Source: Echinarachnius parma (Eukaryota > Echinodermata > Echinoidea > Clypeasteroida > Echinarachniidae). From it: 64,000 bases of DNA. A model generated the notes under the pieces. The model had not been told where the DNA came from and did not search any database. It saw nothing but the letters and a program-made list of their open reading frames with translations. Position 1 is the stretch's first letter. Each line of letters starts with the position of its first letter. Where the stretch lies: NCBI GenBank assembly GCA_037951105.1, contig JBAMJV010003226.1, positions 1 to 64,000 of the forward strand. Direction: 5' to 3'. Positions 31,901-46,900 of the stretch are shown one piece after another. A program made the position numbers and the translations under genes.

Positions 31901-34900
31901 TTCATATGTAACCAGCTGAAATTTAAGTTTGGGGTATCATTATTATCATTATTATCTATATTAGTGTTTTTGGTACCTTGAGAAGTAATAATGAAATTGA
32001 ACTCTTCAATCGTATAATATTTACTTTTTTTTCGGGGATCACAACCTGATTATCTATAAATTATTCATTAAACAATGTTTCAATGAATTTCATTATATCT
32101 TGGTACAAAAGAAAGTTTGTGTCTCAGCGCAAATACGTGCATTTTTGTTTGTCGTGTGTGTCAGTGCGTGCAAAAAAAAAAAAAAAAAGGAAGTTACAAT
32201 GCATGATCACCAAGTGAGAGCACCGGATTAGCTACGGACTGGAAATGTAATTGTTTGTTTACATAATAAAAGCCTATGTAATATACATAAGAGTATGGGG
32301 AGGTAAGTGTGATCATCGTCTATAAAGTGTGGATTGAAAAAAAAAACTATACAAAAAGGAAAAATAATGCAATAATAAACCAACATTAACAAGTTACGTA
32401 TTCAAGCAATATATCATTAACTGGTTCGATCTTAATCTACTACTTCATTCGTTTCCCCTAGGTCATCCATTTTTTGCAAAGATCTTCAGAAAACTGTAAG
32501 GTATCGTTGAGTATTGGTATTTCCCGAAGTGCCCCCCGATATTTTTTTTGTGAGATGATGAAAAGCTGACTGTCAAATTTGAAAGAACATACAGTTTTAA
32601 TGACAGAATAAACATTACTTGATCAAAATCGATTCAGAAACGGCTGAAATATTCATAAGTATATTTTTATTCAAAAGATTCTTCACCGGCAATCACCGGG
32701 GGATATTAAAGTGGCCAGGAAAACTAAACGCATGTTATCTTCTGTTCATCTCTACTAGTGTACACATCAACTATTTATAAACCATTCGACCCAAACATAT
32801 TTTGTTTATTTTAAAACATTTTAGTAATTATTTTTCTCCATATTGTGAAGCACCCACTTCTAAAAACCTCTCCAGAGTAGAATTCTATTGTTCACCGGTT
32901 GTGACATCATCAGCCATTCACTACTCAGTTACAAAGAAGTTACCTTCACCCAAGCTGAGTGCCTAATCACAATAGCATCACACGGTTGAATAGAATACCA
33001 ACTCACACAACTTCAATTTCAATATAGCTGTTGCTATGTCAGAAGAAAAGCACTGTCTGAGCTATTGCATGGAGATATGCAGGGCATGCTTTTGTGTGGA
33101 TGTTCTTTTTGTACTTTCATCTTTTGTTAATCTCATGGTAGCTTACCAGTGATTGACAGATGATGTCACAACAGGTCAACAATATAATTTACTCGGGAGG
33201 GTTTTTTAGGAGGCGGGGCTTAGCAACATGAAGAAAAATAAATGATAAAATGTTTAAAAATATACAAAACATATTTAGGTCAAACCGTTTACAAATATTG
33301 AATGTGTACACTAATACAGATGAACAGAAGTCAACATGCATTTGGTTTGCAGGGCCCCTTTTAGACTTTTTAGAAGAAAAAAAAAAAGCTTAAAAACTAC
33401 TTGGAAAAAAATCTGAATAGGTTTTTAAAAAGTCGTTGATGATATCTCTATTGAATCATTATTTTAACAAAACATTAAATGCACAATTTTGTATGAAAAA
33501 TGGCTAAAACCAGTGATATTTATTTTTAAAAAAGCCCTCCTGAGTTCTAACGGCTCTTTTTGAATTATTACAGGGGTTTTACTAAGTCGTTGTAATTGTG
33601 TATACTTTTCGAGCATGGTGAAATTATAACTATTACTTTGTACCGTAATGGTGCAGGTTTGGGTTACTAAAGTTAAGTTTGACCAATACTCAACTATCCC
33701 TTTAAGTTCAGCTTTTATTTCACTATTGCTGGGTTCGGCGTTATGGTGTTGCTGCAGTTAGCGCTGCCCAGACGCGGGTTGCGCCTGAGCCCTGAGTGTT
33801 CTTTTCCGTACACGTGGCACGAGTTACACGAGTTATTGTTAGACATGGTTGTACGATACTCACAGTCAAAGTCAATCAAAAATGACAAATAAATCTTGAT
33901 TGAAACGATAACATTTTGAGTTCCTTCAATTGATCAGCCTCAGGTTAACGAGAAGTATACATTATGTAGAAACTTGTGAGAAAATAATGTTCCAGCTCGC
34001 AGCGGACCGGCAAATACGTCTTTATTCGATGACGTCCATGTGTCCATGTGTCCATTACACATTAACATGGAAGTGTCAAATAAAAACAACACATTAAGTA
34101 AGTCGCCTGTAAACACTTCATCATGTTCATTATGATAATTTCGTAGACAAGAATATCAAAAAGATGTGCTTTGACAGAAACAGTTTGGCAATTATAAGCT
34201 TATAAATGTAATGATATATCGTTAAAGGGGGCCACCACACAAAGAAAAATATAGGGTTATATGTTTTGGGACCATTTTCTTTATATCAAATAGATGCCCA
34301 ACACTTTGCAAAGGGGTGTCATGATTGTGTTATTCATAAACAATGCAATTAATCACCGAAACTCATGGAACCGTCAGGGTATCATGGTTCCATAAGCGCT
34401 AAACGATTGCGAGTGCGCCTATTCTATACCCTCGTGCGTTTGGAGACAATAGGAGCAAGTTAGACTCGTATTTCCTAAGAAATGGACTAGTCTTCGTCTG
34501 TAGACTCATATAAAATCACTATTATATAGTCTTGGGTTTTCAAATTATACAATTTTTCGAGAAAAAAAATCTGAACTACAAAGCAGCATGAATCCGTACG
34601 GATAAATGCAACTTCCGTCTGCAATAGCGTCATTTCGCCTGCAATCACAAATTGAAAGGATCATGATTGCAAAGTTATGGAAGACATATTTTGACATGTT
34701 AAAATCATGTACTTGTATGTAATAGTAGTCATTCTTTTTTAAAATGCAGTTGGTTCTCCAGTCCAGGCATCTGGCATTCTTCATAAACATCCTCATCATT
34801 ATCAATTTAATATAAAGTGTTACCTTTTCAACAATTGATCACGGACAATACACGTGCGACCATTATACGGAAATGAACTGAAATACAGTTGGTTCTCCAG

Positions 34901-37900
34901 GCATCTGACATTCTTCATCAACATCCTAATCATTATCATCAACATCCTCATCATTATCATCATCATCATCATCATCATCGTCATCAATACCGTCGTCGTC
35001 TTCTTCGCGATCATCATTCAGCTTCAATTTACATCATCATCAACATCATCCTCTTTAGCATGTTTGTCTCATGGTTTGCCTCAGCAAGCCGTATGTTATT
35101 GATTCTATAGTTAACTTAAACATTTACATTAGTGATGGTAGCCAACTCCAACAAATGAAGTTCGTATAAATAAAAGGTAATATTTTAAGTATTAATTTCA
35201 ACCAACAAAGTTCAGAAAAAATACTTTTCCAGAATAATTATATGACTATAAAATTCGCAACCATCCGAAAATGTGTGTACATTGGTTTGCAGAACATCAC
35301 TTCCTATTGTGAAGGTCACACATGTCTTCCGTGGTTATTGTCTCATTATTGTCTCCAAACGTACACTAAGAACTGGCGCACTCGCAGTCTGTTGGCGCAT
35401 ACAGAACAATGAGGCACTTATGGTTCCGTAAGTGATGGTGATTAATTGTGTGATTAAAAGTGTGAGGCATATATTTGATATAAAACAACGGTACCGAAAC
35501 ACGCTTACCAGTGATAAATATCAGCTACCGCCATGACAGCATCGATGAAGTAAAAAATTAAATCATTACATGCTATATTCTAGTTGGTCCACCGGGCATC
35601 TGGCGGTCAGCACGTCTCACAACCAGTCTCATGACGTGCCTCGGTATGGCCTGCGCGCTGGCCAGTCGGGTCAACATAAGCGTTGCCATGACAGCGATGA
35701 CCAACAGTAGCTACAGCACCAACCATGACGTCACAGACAACATGTCGTCGGCGGAGATATGCCCTGCTAGGGGAGACGATAACGGCACGGAATCGGGAGT
35801 CAAAGTAAGTTACGGGGAGTTACTTACTTGTTTGTTGTTATTGTTGTTTTATTTCATTTCTGACGTTCTTCTGCTATTTTGACCCCCAAAACAGACATCT
35901 AAAGTGAAAACAAGACCAAATAAGTAATGTTTTATCTCTTTTATGGAAATTATCTTTTCATATGTTTTGTCAACAAATCACGAAAATAACCAATTGTTTG
36001 GCTGACATGCAAAATAAAAGGTATAGGTCCGATTTTAGAAAAATTTAATTTTAAAGGGGTAGTACAGTTTTGGTAAGGCTGAACTTTAGTAACCAAACCT
36101 GGACAGTAACATGGTAACATTATAAACTAATAGTTATAACTCCACCATGCTCGAAAGGAATACAACATTACAAACGACTAGGTAAAAAGCCCGTTATCAT
36201 TCAAAAAGAGCCATTAAAACACAAGAGGGCGCTTTCTAAAGAGGCATTGGTTTTAACCATTTTTCATACAAAATCATGCATGTGATGTTCTATTGAAATA
36301 ATTATTAAATAGAGAGATCATCAACAACTATCTAAAAAACGATTTTTTTTTTTTTTTTTATTGTTGAAAAAGTGCAAGCATATTTTAATTTTTTTGAAAA
36401 AAATCATCTTATTGTTTGGGCCCCAAATAATTATAAGATCAGATATATTTATTGATATTTCAGCAGTTTCTGGGCAGATTTTGATGAAATAAAGTTTATT
36501 CTGCAATTAAAACTGCATGTTCTCTCAAATTTGACACTCAGTTTTTCATTACCTCACAACAAAGTTGTGATGTGCAGCGCCCTCTCTACCAAAACTGAAC
36601 TACCCCTTTAAAAGATGCGCAAGTCCCAAACGTGATATTGGTTGATACAATGTACAATGTTGTGATCTAAAAATGTCCTCGAAGATTTGTTGAAGGAAAC
36701 AAATACACGCTGCTAGGTATGGCAGAATTAAGCGCAAAAGTGCAAAGTGATATTCGCTATAACTCACTGCTCTTACTTTATACGTAGGTATACTTTTCCG
36801 GTGGATAATACAACAAAAATGAACGAATCAATTGAATTGATTGTCAATAATCTTCGTAAAGATAGGGAAAATCAAAAGACCGAAATACGGTAAGTTGTGT
36901 GGTTGGGGATGATAGATACCTTTAAAAACCGATCTGCATTCGTTATAGATGAATACATGACAACTGTTTCAACATCTTCTCACCTCCATTCACTTGAATA
37001 TTTGTATTGGTGTTTTATCTGTCACTAAGGAAGGCGAGTTCCCGTGGGACACACACACGCAAGAGCTCATCCTCGCCGCATTCTACTACAGCTTCTGCGC
37101 CCTGCAGATCCCCATCGGGATCCTCGTGGACGCAGTGCCCAGAGCTTGCCCGTGGGTGATCGGCCTCGGGTACGGTCTATCCGCTGTGTGCACGCTCCTG
37201 GTTCCTGTGGCTGCCCGCTCGGGCTCGCTTGCCGCCCTGCTGTCCGTGCGGATCATTGCAGGCTTCGCAGAGGTGAGCTTATCAACCCCTTTCTTTCTAA
37301 ATGCACTAGATTTATTTGCAACTTTCACAATTTTGGGTGGCACACATTATTTATGTATGTATAGTTTTGTACACATATATTCCTCTTTAAGTTTGTATTG
37401 TCAAGTTATTGGAGGCACGTGTCTTGTTCCCATGCCACTACTGTAGCTAATTAAAGGGGACCACCAGGCAAAGAACAACACATAATTATATGTTTTGGTA
37501 CCGTTTTGTGATATTAAAAAGATACCTAACATTTTGCAAAAGGTTGTGTAATTCATTAACAAAGCAATTAATTTCCACCACTTACGGAACCAATACTATT
37601 TCCTGGTTCCGTATGGGCCAAACATTTGCGAATGCGCCAATGCTATTCACGCGTACGTTTGGAGACAATAGAATCCCGGGCGATTCGTTCCCTCTGGACA
37701 AAGTCTCGTACATGCAGACCCATGAACGCATGCTTTAGAATGGTGATGCGTTTTCCGATTATATATTTTTTTTCTGGAAACATATTTGTGTGAACTTGTT
37801 GATGGAATTAAAATACTAAAGATGTTACCTTTCATTTATAAGAATATTATTTTTGGGTGGTGGATGATGATGGTGGTGGTTGCGGCGGTGGTGTTAGTGA

Positions 37901-40900
37901 GCATGATGAACTTGATGTATAGATGCTATAGATGGGACAAAACCCATACATCCACTGTTTAAAGGGATCGTTCAGTTTTGGTATAGAAAGTAAAGTTTTG
38001 GTCAAACTAAAATGTTATTAACCAAAACCTGCACAATTACATTACAAACTGATAGTTATAACACCACCATGCTCGAAAGGTATACAACATTACAAAACGA
38101 CTAAGTAAAACGCCTGTTATCGTTCAAACTAAGAACCGTTAAAACTCACGAGGGCGCTCTCTCAAGACTCATTGGTTTCAACAATTTTCAATATACAAAA
38201 TTGTGCATGTGAGGCTTTGTTAAAATTATGATTAAATAGAAAGATCATCAACAACTATTTAAAAACATCTTGTTCTAATTTTGCGAAAAGTAAAGGCATT
38301 TTTCTTTTTTTTAACAGCTGGTTCAAAACTAAAAATGGTTATAGTTATAAATATTTCAGCCGTCTCTGAACCGATTTTGATCAAATAAAGTTTATTTTGT
38401 CATTAAAATTATATTCTCTTTCAATTTTGACTCTCAGTTTTTCATAACCTTACAAACAAATTATTTCCAGCAGCGCCCTCTATACATGCTATACCGAAAC
38501 TATCCCTTTAGGTGGATTGCATAACCATTTAGTACACTGTTGGTCATAATGTTGGAAATTTTTTTTTTTAGATCCAACTTTATTCTTTTTCCTGGTTTTT
38601 GCGCCTAATGAATCATTTTAGACTACAAAAAAATCATTACGTTATGTTTTTAAACTACCAATGTACAATACACGGTAGCATGAATTTGCATTAATTAATT
38701 AATTCTTTTGTTTTGAGCTGAGAAAGGCAGGACCTTTGATGATTGCCCATTTCCTTCTCCAAAGCCTATGTCCAACGAGTCATCATTATGGGTAATTTCT
38801 CAAAGTTGGCCGTGAGATTTTCAACCAAAATTGGCACAGAGGCTCTCGAGGCCATATCCGGTCCAATGCCATCGGCTATCCGCCGAACGATGCTTCTGCT
38901 CCACCAAGAAGGGGTGTCAACAAGCAATGTCCACTATTTCGTTGGACCATCGCAGGTTAAGGTCTGTAAAGTCCTCAGATGTCATCGAGAGAAGGGTCAA
39001 TTCAAGCCAAGATTATCTCTAGGACGTTTACAATTGACCACCAGGATAGATTATCGAAAATTGCTTAACATGTGCCGTAGAAACCGGAAATGCCAAAAAG
39101 GAGCCTTCGCCGACTATGAAGAAAACACTATGGAATCAACGCCTTCCGCCAAACTGGACATCAGCAATCCCTGTAACATGGTCACATAGCAAGACAAACT
39201 ACCAAGTGTCTACCCAATAGCATGTAACCGAGGTTTACCGGACGTCCCTGGACTAGGCAGCCCAGAAGATTTCCGCCTGGACACTAGAGATATGTCATCT
39301 TATTATGGGTACGAGCCTAACCACTGTTGGGACGTCACACACTCAAGTCGTCTAGTGACAACTTGGAACTTCTCGCCACATAATCAACGAATCATTTGTC
39401 TTTTATCTGTTCGGTCAAGGATGTTATGGCTCGTACCCATTAAGATGACATATCTCTAGTGTCCAGGCGGAAATCCTCTGGGCTCCCTAGTCCAGGGACG
39501 TCCGGTAAATCTTGGTTACATGCTATTGGGTGGACACTTGGTAGTTTGTCTTGCTATGTGACCATGTTAGAGGGATTGCTGATGTCCAGTTTGGCGGAAG
39601 ACGTTGATACCATAATGTTTTCGTAATAGTCGGCGAAGACTCCTTTTTGGCATTTCCGGTTTCTATGGCACAGCTTAAGCAATTCGCGATAATCTATCCT
39701 GGTGGTCAATCGTAAACGTCCTAGAGATAATCTTGGCTTTAACTGACCCTTCTCTCGATGACATCTGAGGACTTCACAGACCTTAACCTGCGATGGTCCA
39801 ACGAAATAGTGCACATTGCTTGTTGACACCCTTTCCTGGTGGAGCAGAAGCATCGTTCGGCGGGTAGCCAATGACATTGGACCGGGTATGGCCTCGAGAG
39901 CCTCTGTGCCAATTTTGGTTAAAAATCTCACGGCCAACTTTGAGAAATGACCCATAACGATGACTCGTTGGACATACGCTTTGGAGAAGGAAAGGGGCAA
40001 TCATCAAAGATCCTGCCTTTCAAAGCTCAAAACAAAAGAATACATTAATTAATGCAAATTCATGCTACCATGTATTGTACATTGGTAGTTTGGAAACATA
40101 ATGTAAGGATTATTTTTAGTCTAAAATGATTCATTCGGCGCAAAAAAACAGGAAAAAGAATAAAGTTGGATCTAAAAAAAAATATTCCAACATTATGACC
40201 AACAGTGTAGTTATCAACAAGAGTGCTTCACCATTTTCCAACCAAGGATAAATGTGTTAAAGCCAAATAACAGTATTGGAAAATGCCCAACACACAAATA
40301 ATGAGAAAATGTTTTACCACCTACTATGTGAAAGAATATATCATAACGTTTCTGAATAAACAAAAACTGCTATAAAAGTGACTTTCGGAGCAAAAGAAAA
40401 TGTGTTGAATATTTTTGTTTTACAAAGATTCAATTCAACTGCGTTTATGTTGCATACAAATACTATGCAAGCGCACGGTTGCACGGCATGCTTGCTTGTC
40501 GACTAATACCCAGCCCGGCGGAGAGGGGCGAACGAGCGGTGAATGTAGGCTCAATTGTAACGGCATGCTAGCGGCATGAATCGAAGTTTAAGATAATATT
40601 TCTGCATTTAACGATACTTTAGTACAGATTTTAACACAAAGGCCTCTTTAAACTATTTCAACAATATTGATTAATTAGTTTTGCCAAAATAAGAAGCTTT
40701 CTGTCACTCCCCCAATACTATAATTTGGCTTTAAAAGTCAAAATCGGGAACAAAGAAAATATCAAAATGACTATAAAAATCGTTAAAAGGTTGTAAACGT
40801 CTTATTATATTTATTATGTATACATTATTATCGCAGAGTGGTTCGTATCCCAGTATATACTCCCTAATGTCGAGATGGGCTCCTCCCCTTGAACGCAGCA

Positions 40901-43900
40901 CACTTCTAGCCATCGTATACATGGGTAAGTATAGCTGTTGGCGTCCGTTTGTATAACAGGCGCTCTTTACAGAGGAAGCCATTTTGTTTCGTGCGCTTCG
41001 TCAACATTTTTCGAGTATTGGTGTGCTTGTAGAATAAACTGAATGATCTATAACGGGTAAGTTAATTCGAATCAGCCATTTGTTAGCTTTTGGTGACTTC
41101 AAAATGGCAATGCTATGGCTCAGGCTGGTTTTGTCAATATGTGTGCTTATATAACGAATTGAATTAACCAAATGCTTGTATAATGAAGCATACAATAATT
41201 ATGGCATATTTAAGGGACTTAGTAGCATTGTCCAAATCCTCAAAATCCAATTGAAATTCTAGCGGTTGCCTCATATCTTGTTGTATTCTTATTAACAAAA
41301 AAGCATGGGACAGGTTTCGGTTTTTCAAATTTCCCATTGATATTTACGATTGAGGTGTTCAGATATCAAATTATCCAATGGATCGTCAGAACCGTGTACA
41401 AAGTGAGTGCAATAAGTTAGTGAATTTCACTTTGTATTGTTGCTCATTACTCAGTCCGTTTAACTTGAAATGTTCTCGCAACACCCAGTGGACATATCAG
41501 ATAACAACAATTCACATTGTATCAACCACTCATCGCTTTTTGCACATGTCAAAAAAGTTACTAAATCCCTTTATATTAAGCTAGTTTATGCTCAATTGTT
41601 TTCGGGAAGATAAATTGAGCGCGTTTCATCATGAGGAGAAAATCTATACAAGGGTGCAAGTGCCGCCCCCCCCCCCCCCCCCCAAGCATCACCAGACAAT
41701 ACCACCCAAATAAGCTCAAGCATATACCTACTCGAACTCAGCTTTACCAGAACTCCTACTTCCCACGAACTGTCACAGCATGGAATGCGCTCCCCAATAA
41801 TGTCTTGGCTTCTACATCAGTAGGAGCCTTTGCGGGAGCAGTTGCCTCAATCGGCAATTAACGGGACACCTCACCGGTTCCCCTCGACTCTACGTCCTGA
41901 CTGATGGACCCTGTCGAGTACCCAAGTAGAAGTAGAAGAAGAAGTACTCCACTTCTTTTAAGCCACTCTATGAAAATGTGACACTAATTGTATAAGGCAA
42001 GTCAACTTATGAAAAGGAAAATTAACTACAGGTTTGAACAGGCCAATAATGTGTTACTTCTCCTAGATACTTATATAAAATTATACAACATAATAATACA
42101 AAACAAATCCATTGTATGTTATTTCAGTAACTCATCGTGAAATATGTTGTATATATTTTGCTAGTTTAGTTCGAGAATTAAAAAAACATAATGATTATAG
42201 TACCATTTGTTATAATTATTGTACTGTATTATGTATTAATATGTTATAATATTATTACCCAAAGTCCACAGGAGTGGAAGATCGAATGCTCGCCAGCAAA
42301 AATAAAATAATAGTAAGGATGGTTAAAGCCAATTGACAGTAAATGGGAAACGCCCCACACAAAAGAAATAGATGTGCGCTCTTATCACCAACCATATGTT
42401 TACTAATATTGGAGTATATTGGCCAATAACCCGCCTTTTAATCGATATAGATGTATTTGCAATTATAAAAAACGATTTGTATACAAATTGATATCGCCCG
42501 ATTTGTATACAATATCGTTCAATGCATGCAAAGCATATGGCAAGTGCTGCCTCATACGATCCGCATGCGAACTAGCGTATAATCTGGCCGGCATAGAAGG
42601 GCCGAACGGGCGGTAAATTTTGGCCCAATATCAGCGGCATGCATAAACGTTTTTACTGATTTTTCTGCATTTAAAGGTACTTAGATTCGGTATTTTCCAC
42701 GCAAGCCCCTAATATGGAACAATTAGTTTGGCAAATATAGATACTTTCGGTAACTTTCGCAATACTGTTATTTGACTTTAAAGGGATTAAGTAACAAATC
42801 CTCAAAACTTAATTGGAACTCTAGTGGTTCTCTCATACCTTGTCATATTTATATTAACAATAAAAGCACGGGAAATGTTTTGGTTTTTCAAATTACTACT
42901 ACGTTCAAAAGGTATTTACGATTGCAGTGTTCAGATGTTAAACTGGCTAGTGTCTACGTAATCATTGTAAGCCGTGTACAAGGTAAGTACAATGAGTTTA
43001 AGTGAATATCACTTTTCATGTTTTTGCTTATTTCCCGGCCAAAAAACATCCAATTCATGTGAAATTTTCACACATTACTATGTAGACATATATCAGATCA
43101 CACCAATACACATGTAATTAATCACTCAGAACTTTTTGCACTTGTCAATAAAATTACTAGATCCCTTTAAAGCTTCATTTGATCTTAGTACGATAACCGA
43201 AAAGTTTTTGTAACATTTTGTTTTTGTTGCATTTGTAGGACCTTCGATTGGTCAGGTGATTGCTCCACCCATCTCTGGCTTGCTCTCAGAATCGGATGTC
43301 CTCGGCGGATGGCCGTCAACCTTTTATCTCTTTGGTAAATCATTTAATATTATCAAGTTTTCTAAAAAGTTAAGAAACCACATCAAATTTTTACCAGTTC
43401 TGATCATGTATACAGTGTAGTTCCTGACTTACTGACTTAGGTGCACAGGACGGTGTGTCCCTTCGCTCCCCTACGAGATATTCTGTTCTCCATCTCAAAG
43501 GAGGGCGTCCCGGGGGGTCTACGTGCGTCAAAGTCATTTCTGTATGCTTGGTATGGTAGGCGGTGATGCGGCATGTGGACAACATGCCAAAACCATTTCA
43601 AGCGTCGCTTGGTTATCTCTTCACATATAGTGTTTGTGATGTTTAGCCTTTGTCGAATTTCTTCGTTCCTCACCCTGTCCATTAGGTGAACTCCCAGTAT
43701 GGTTCGGAGACACCTCATTTCAAAAACCTCAAGCTTCCTTCTGACTGATTTACGCAGAGTCCAGGATTCCGCTCCATAATTATGTAGCAATAGGGAGGAT
43801 GAGGGCTCTGTAGATTGTAACTTTAAGAGTTCGTGATATGTCTTGGTTGGACCAGATGGTACTCTTCAGCCTTCCAAATGACCAGGCTGCCAGTCTTATT

Positions 43901-46900
43901 CTCATCTTCACATCTTCTTCTATGGAAGGAACTATGCTACCAAGGAAGACAAACTTGTCCACTTTCTCAATGTTGGTGTTGTTTAGAGAGATCTGTTGAT
44001 GGTTCTCAGTCATGATTTTACATTTTGCAGTATTAATTTTTCATACCCCATTTACTGCATGCTTTCTCCAATTCACTTGTTGAGACTTGGAGTTTCTCAA
44101 AGACTAGTTCCACGAGAGTGGTGTCATCTGCATATCGGATGTTGTTAACCCGCATGTCACCCATCTGTACTCCACCATCCAGCTTTTGAATGTCCTTCAT
44201 CACAAATTCCAGGAATAGGTGACTTGGAGAGAGGAGGCGGCCTTGTCGGACACCAGTTGTGACATCAAACCATTCGGTAGTTAATAATAATAATAACTGT
44301 TATGCGCTATTCCCGTGGGGATCATAGCGCTTTACACGATTATTATTACCCCGGTCAACGGATACACACTGCAATCATTCCTGCACATTAAGTGCACATG
44401 TTCCACTCCCTAGGGAGTATTGCAGCAAGACGCCTATTAGGCGCACACAGTGCTAAGGATACGCGTTCCCACTCTTCTAGGTACCAATATTTACACCTGG
44501 GTAGAGAGCAGCAGCAGCAATTGTGGATAAATTGTCTTGCTGAAGGACAAACGCAGTTTGCGGGGTTCGAACTCGGGATCCCACGCATCGGAGAGCGCGC
44601 GCTCTACCAATCCTGCCACACCACTAACCCATTCGATATTTTATAAACAAAGCTCCCGCTAACCTGGTTATTGGTCAACATTGGTAACAACATGAACAAA
44701 GGTGAAAGCAATACTGTAAAGCCACTCCGTGGATCGCCTTGGCAGCCGGTTATGCATTCACGTGCTAAGAAATCTCGATGTTTGGAAAGTTGGTCTCGCA
44801 TAATCACGTACTTTGTCGTGGTGTCGCATAGATGGCAAAGAGATAAATACATTGCAGCCTGCGATTGTTGTGTCGGTGGTGTTGTTGTTCATGTTTTAAT
44901 GTATAGGGGTTTGCGTACTATGATCAGTAGCCGTGCCACAGGCAAACAACAATCGCATGAAGGAAATGTTGTGCCAATATACGTTGTGTTCATTACATGA
45001 CTTACTAAAAAGTTATTATTTTCAGAGCAGAAAAATTAAAAAATGTTTAAGTCATTATGTAAGGGGTTTCAGGGACGAGCGAAGACATAGGGTTTTCTAT
45101 AGCTCAGTCGGTAAGAGCACCGGTCTAGCAATCCGGAGGTCTCGGGTTCGAATCCCTTTGGAATCCAATTTTCTTTGCTCTTTTTTAATCACGCAATGTC
45201 TTTCTAGTCAGTTTCCTTACATGTTTGAATTAAGTCATTATTTGATTAGCTAAATATGCTGTTTTTAACTAAGTTAAAACGATGTTATTTTATATAATTT
45301 TATCAATGTTTATTATTGTTCTTTTTGCTCTGTGTGTATTAATGAATGGTTGGGATTTTTGTTGAGCAAACAAATTGGATTTCAAATCCTCCTTTGTTTG
45401 TGTGTATATATACAAGGTACTCTTGGCCTAGTGTGGTTCGTCTTCTGGATTCTACTGGTTTACGATTCTCCCCTCTCACATCCTACAATATCAGAAAAGG
45501 AACGGGAATACATTGCAACAGAACTTCATCTCCGGAAAAAGGCAAGTTTAATAATTGGATATTATTTTTTGTTAAAGAATACTATATATATGCTGACATA
45601 TATTAGTAATGATTATGGCAATTTGCATATTTTAGAAATTCGAGTGATAACCTATAATCTAACACAATTTATCATCAATAATTATAGTTCATTTTTAAGG
45701 TAATTTTAAGAACTTCATTCGATAAAAAAGGATGTAACAATATTAGTGTAAGGTCACATTAATAAATGCGATTTTACTAATTTAGATTGAAGATTAATAA
45801 AGAAGTATATATGAAAATATTGTTAATAATTTATATGAAATCCTCTTTAACAACGTTACAATTGCATTATATATTTTGTTTTTCTTCTAATATCGCCTGA
45901 AATACCAGCACAATCGGAACCACGTTAAAAAGGATCTAATATATATGTATCATTATGTATTAGACATGAAGTATTAAGCAGCAGTCTGTATGTAACCTGC
46001 CAATTAGTAATTGTAAAATAATTAATTGTATTTTTAAGAATGTAACATTATACAATTATTATCATAACCCTTTTGTTTACAAAACACCTAAAATATTTGT
46101 AAAAATCACAATATTCCAGTTTACAACCATGCAAAACACATGGAAAGCAGCAGCGCAAAGTTATCGACGCCTGGATTAAATTACTGGGTAGGTACGTATT
46201 TCGTGCACATCGTTGCATATATGTTACGATATCGGACCGTGTGCGATCTCAGCAACACAACCAATTTAGCATCACATATGATTGCATTGTATGAATATTA
46301 CTTTCAGATATTTCAAAAAAATTCATCTTGTTTTGCCTGTATACAGTATATAATGTAATCCATAACGCTTTTAAACTGCTTATAAACTTTAATGGAAAGT
46401 ATGTGTTCACTTTACTCGCATTTTAGAAACGCAAGGAGTATCCATGGAGTCACATCTTGACATCAATGCCTTTATATGCCGTGGCGTTGGCGGACTTTGC
46501 TATTAATTGGATCTTTTACGTTATCATGACGAACTTGCCCATCTTTCTCAAAGAAGTCCTGAGATTCGACCTGTCCGAGGTAAACGCAACCAAATTAATC
46601 GATCACTTGTATTGTGTAGCCAACATTTGAAGACTTTTATTCCAAAGGGCGCTAAATCCACTTTTGAAAAAATAGTTTACTTTACAGACACGTTTTAAGA
46701 CAAAAATTCCAGTCGAAACGGAAATAAGGAGCATTTCATTGTTCACATCATCATAGGCTTGTGTAAAGAAAACGGCTTTTTCTCCTAAGTTAAACAACCA
46801 ATAATGTGGTTTTATCGAATGAAGATTTTCATTGGCAATCATAATCAAGTTCTGAATTTAGCAGTAAGAGTCTTTGTATCGAGAAAGGTTTAGTAAGATC

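Larger units (their letters stand above)
30340..31905 (-). pseudogene. LINE endonuclease fragment, split by a TIR element
   Basis: Minus strand. 31905-31585 reads IIGFTETRLHSPSP, IDNYTLIRDDRKEGRGGGVA and ends IIGII; decayed frames to about 31440 read YRPPNNSFE and a LMGDFN-like motif. After the nested element, 30586-30400 continues LITVIFTNEINNRTNGILYY, DISDHLPIF. Together they are an APE-type LINE endonuclease, with no polymerase. It was inserted into a MITE C just after exon 1. Confidence 0.82.
38535..40207. mobile_element. palindromic Tc1-like element, arms about 780 bp
   Basis: Two head-to-head copies of the 5' part of a Tc1-type element form one palindrome. Outer ends CACTGTTGGTCATAATGTTGG and its complement are flanked by TA (38533-38534, 40208-40209). 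The arms meet around a loop of roughly 100 bp (about 39322-39426). Each arm has a transposase N-terminal ORF. Gene 1 is empty at this place (ATTAGTAGTAATATCAAC near 10672). Confidence 0.92.

Noticed and set aside
33730..33800. GC-rich stretch considered as a tRNA
   Set aside because: No proper B-box and no cloverleaf pairing could be drawn.
45093..45165. Functional tRNA-Ala(AGC)
   Set aside because: A and B boxes are good, but acceptor stem and part of the T stem do not pair; treated as a tRNA-like repeat.
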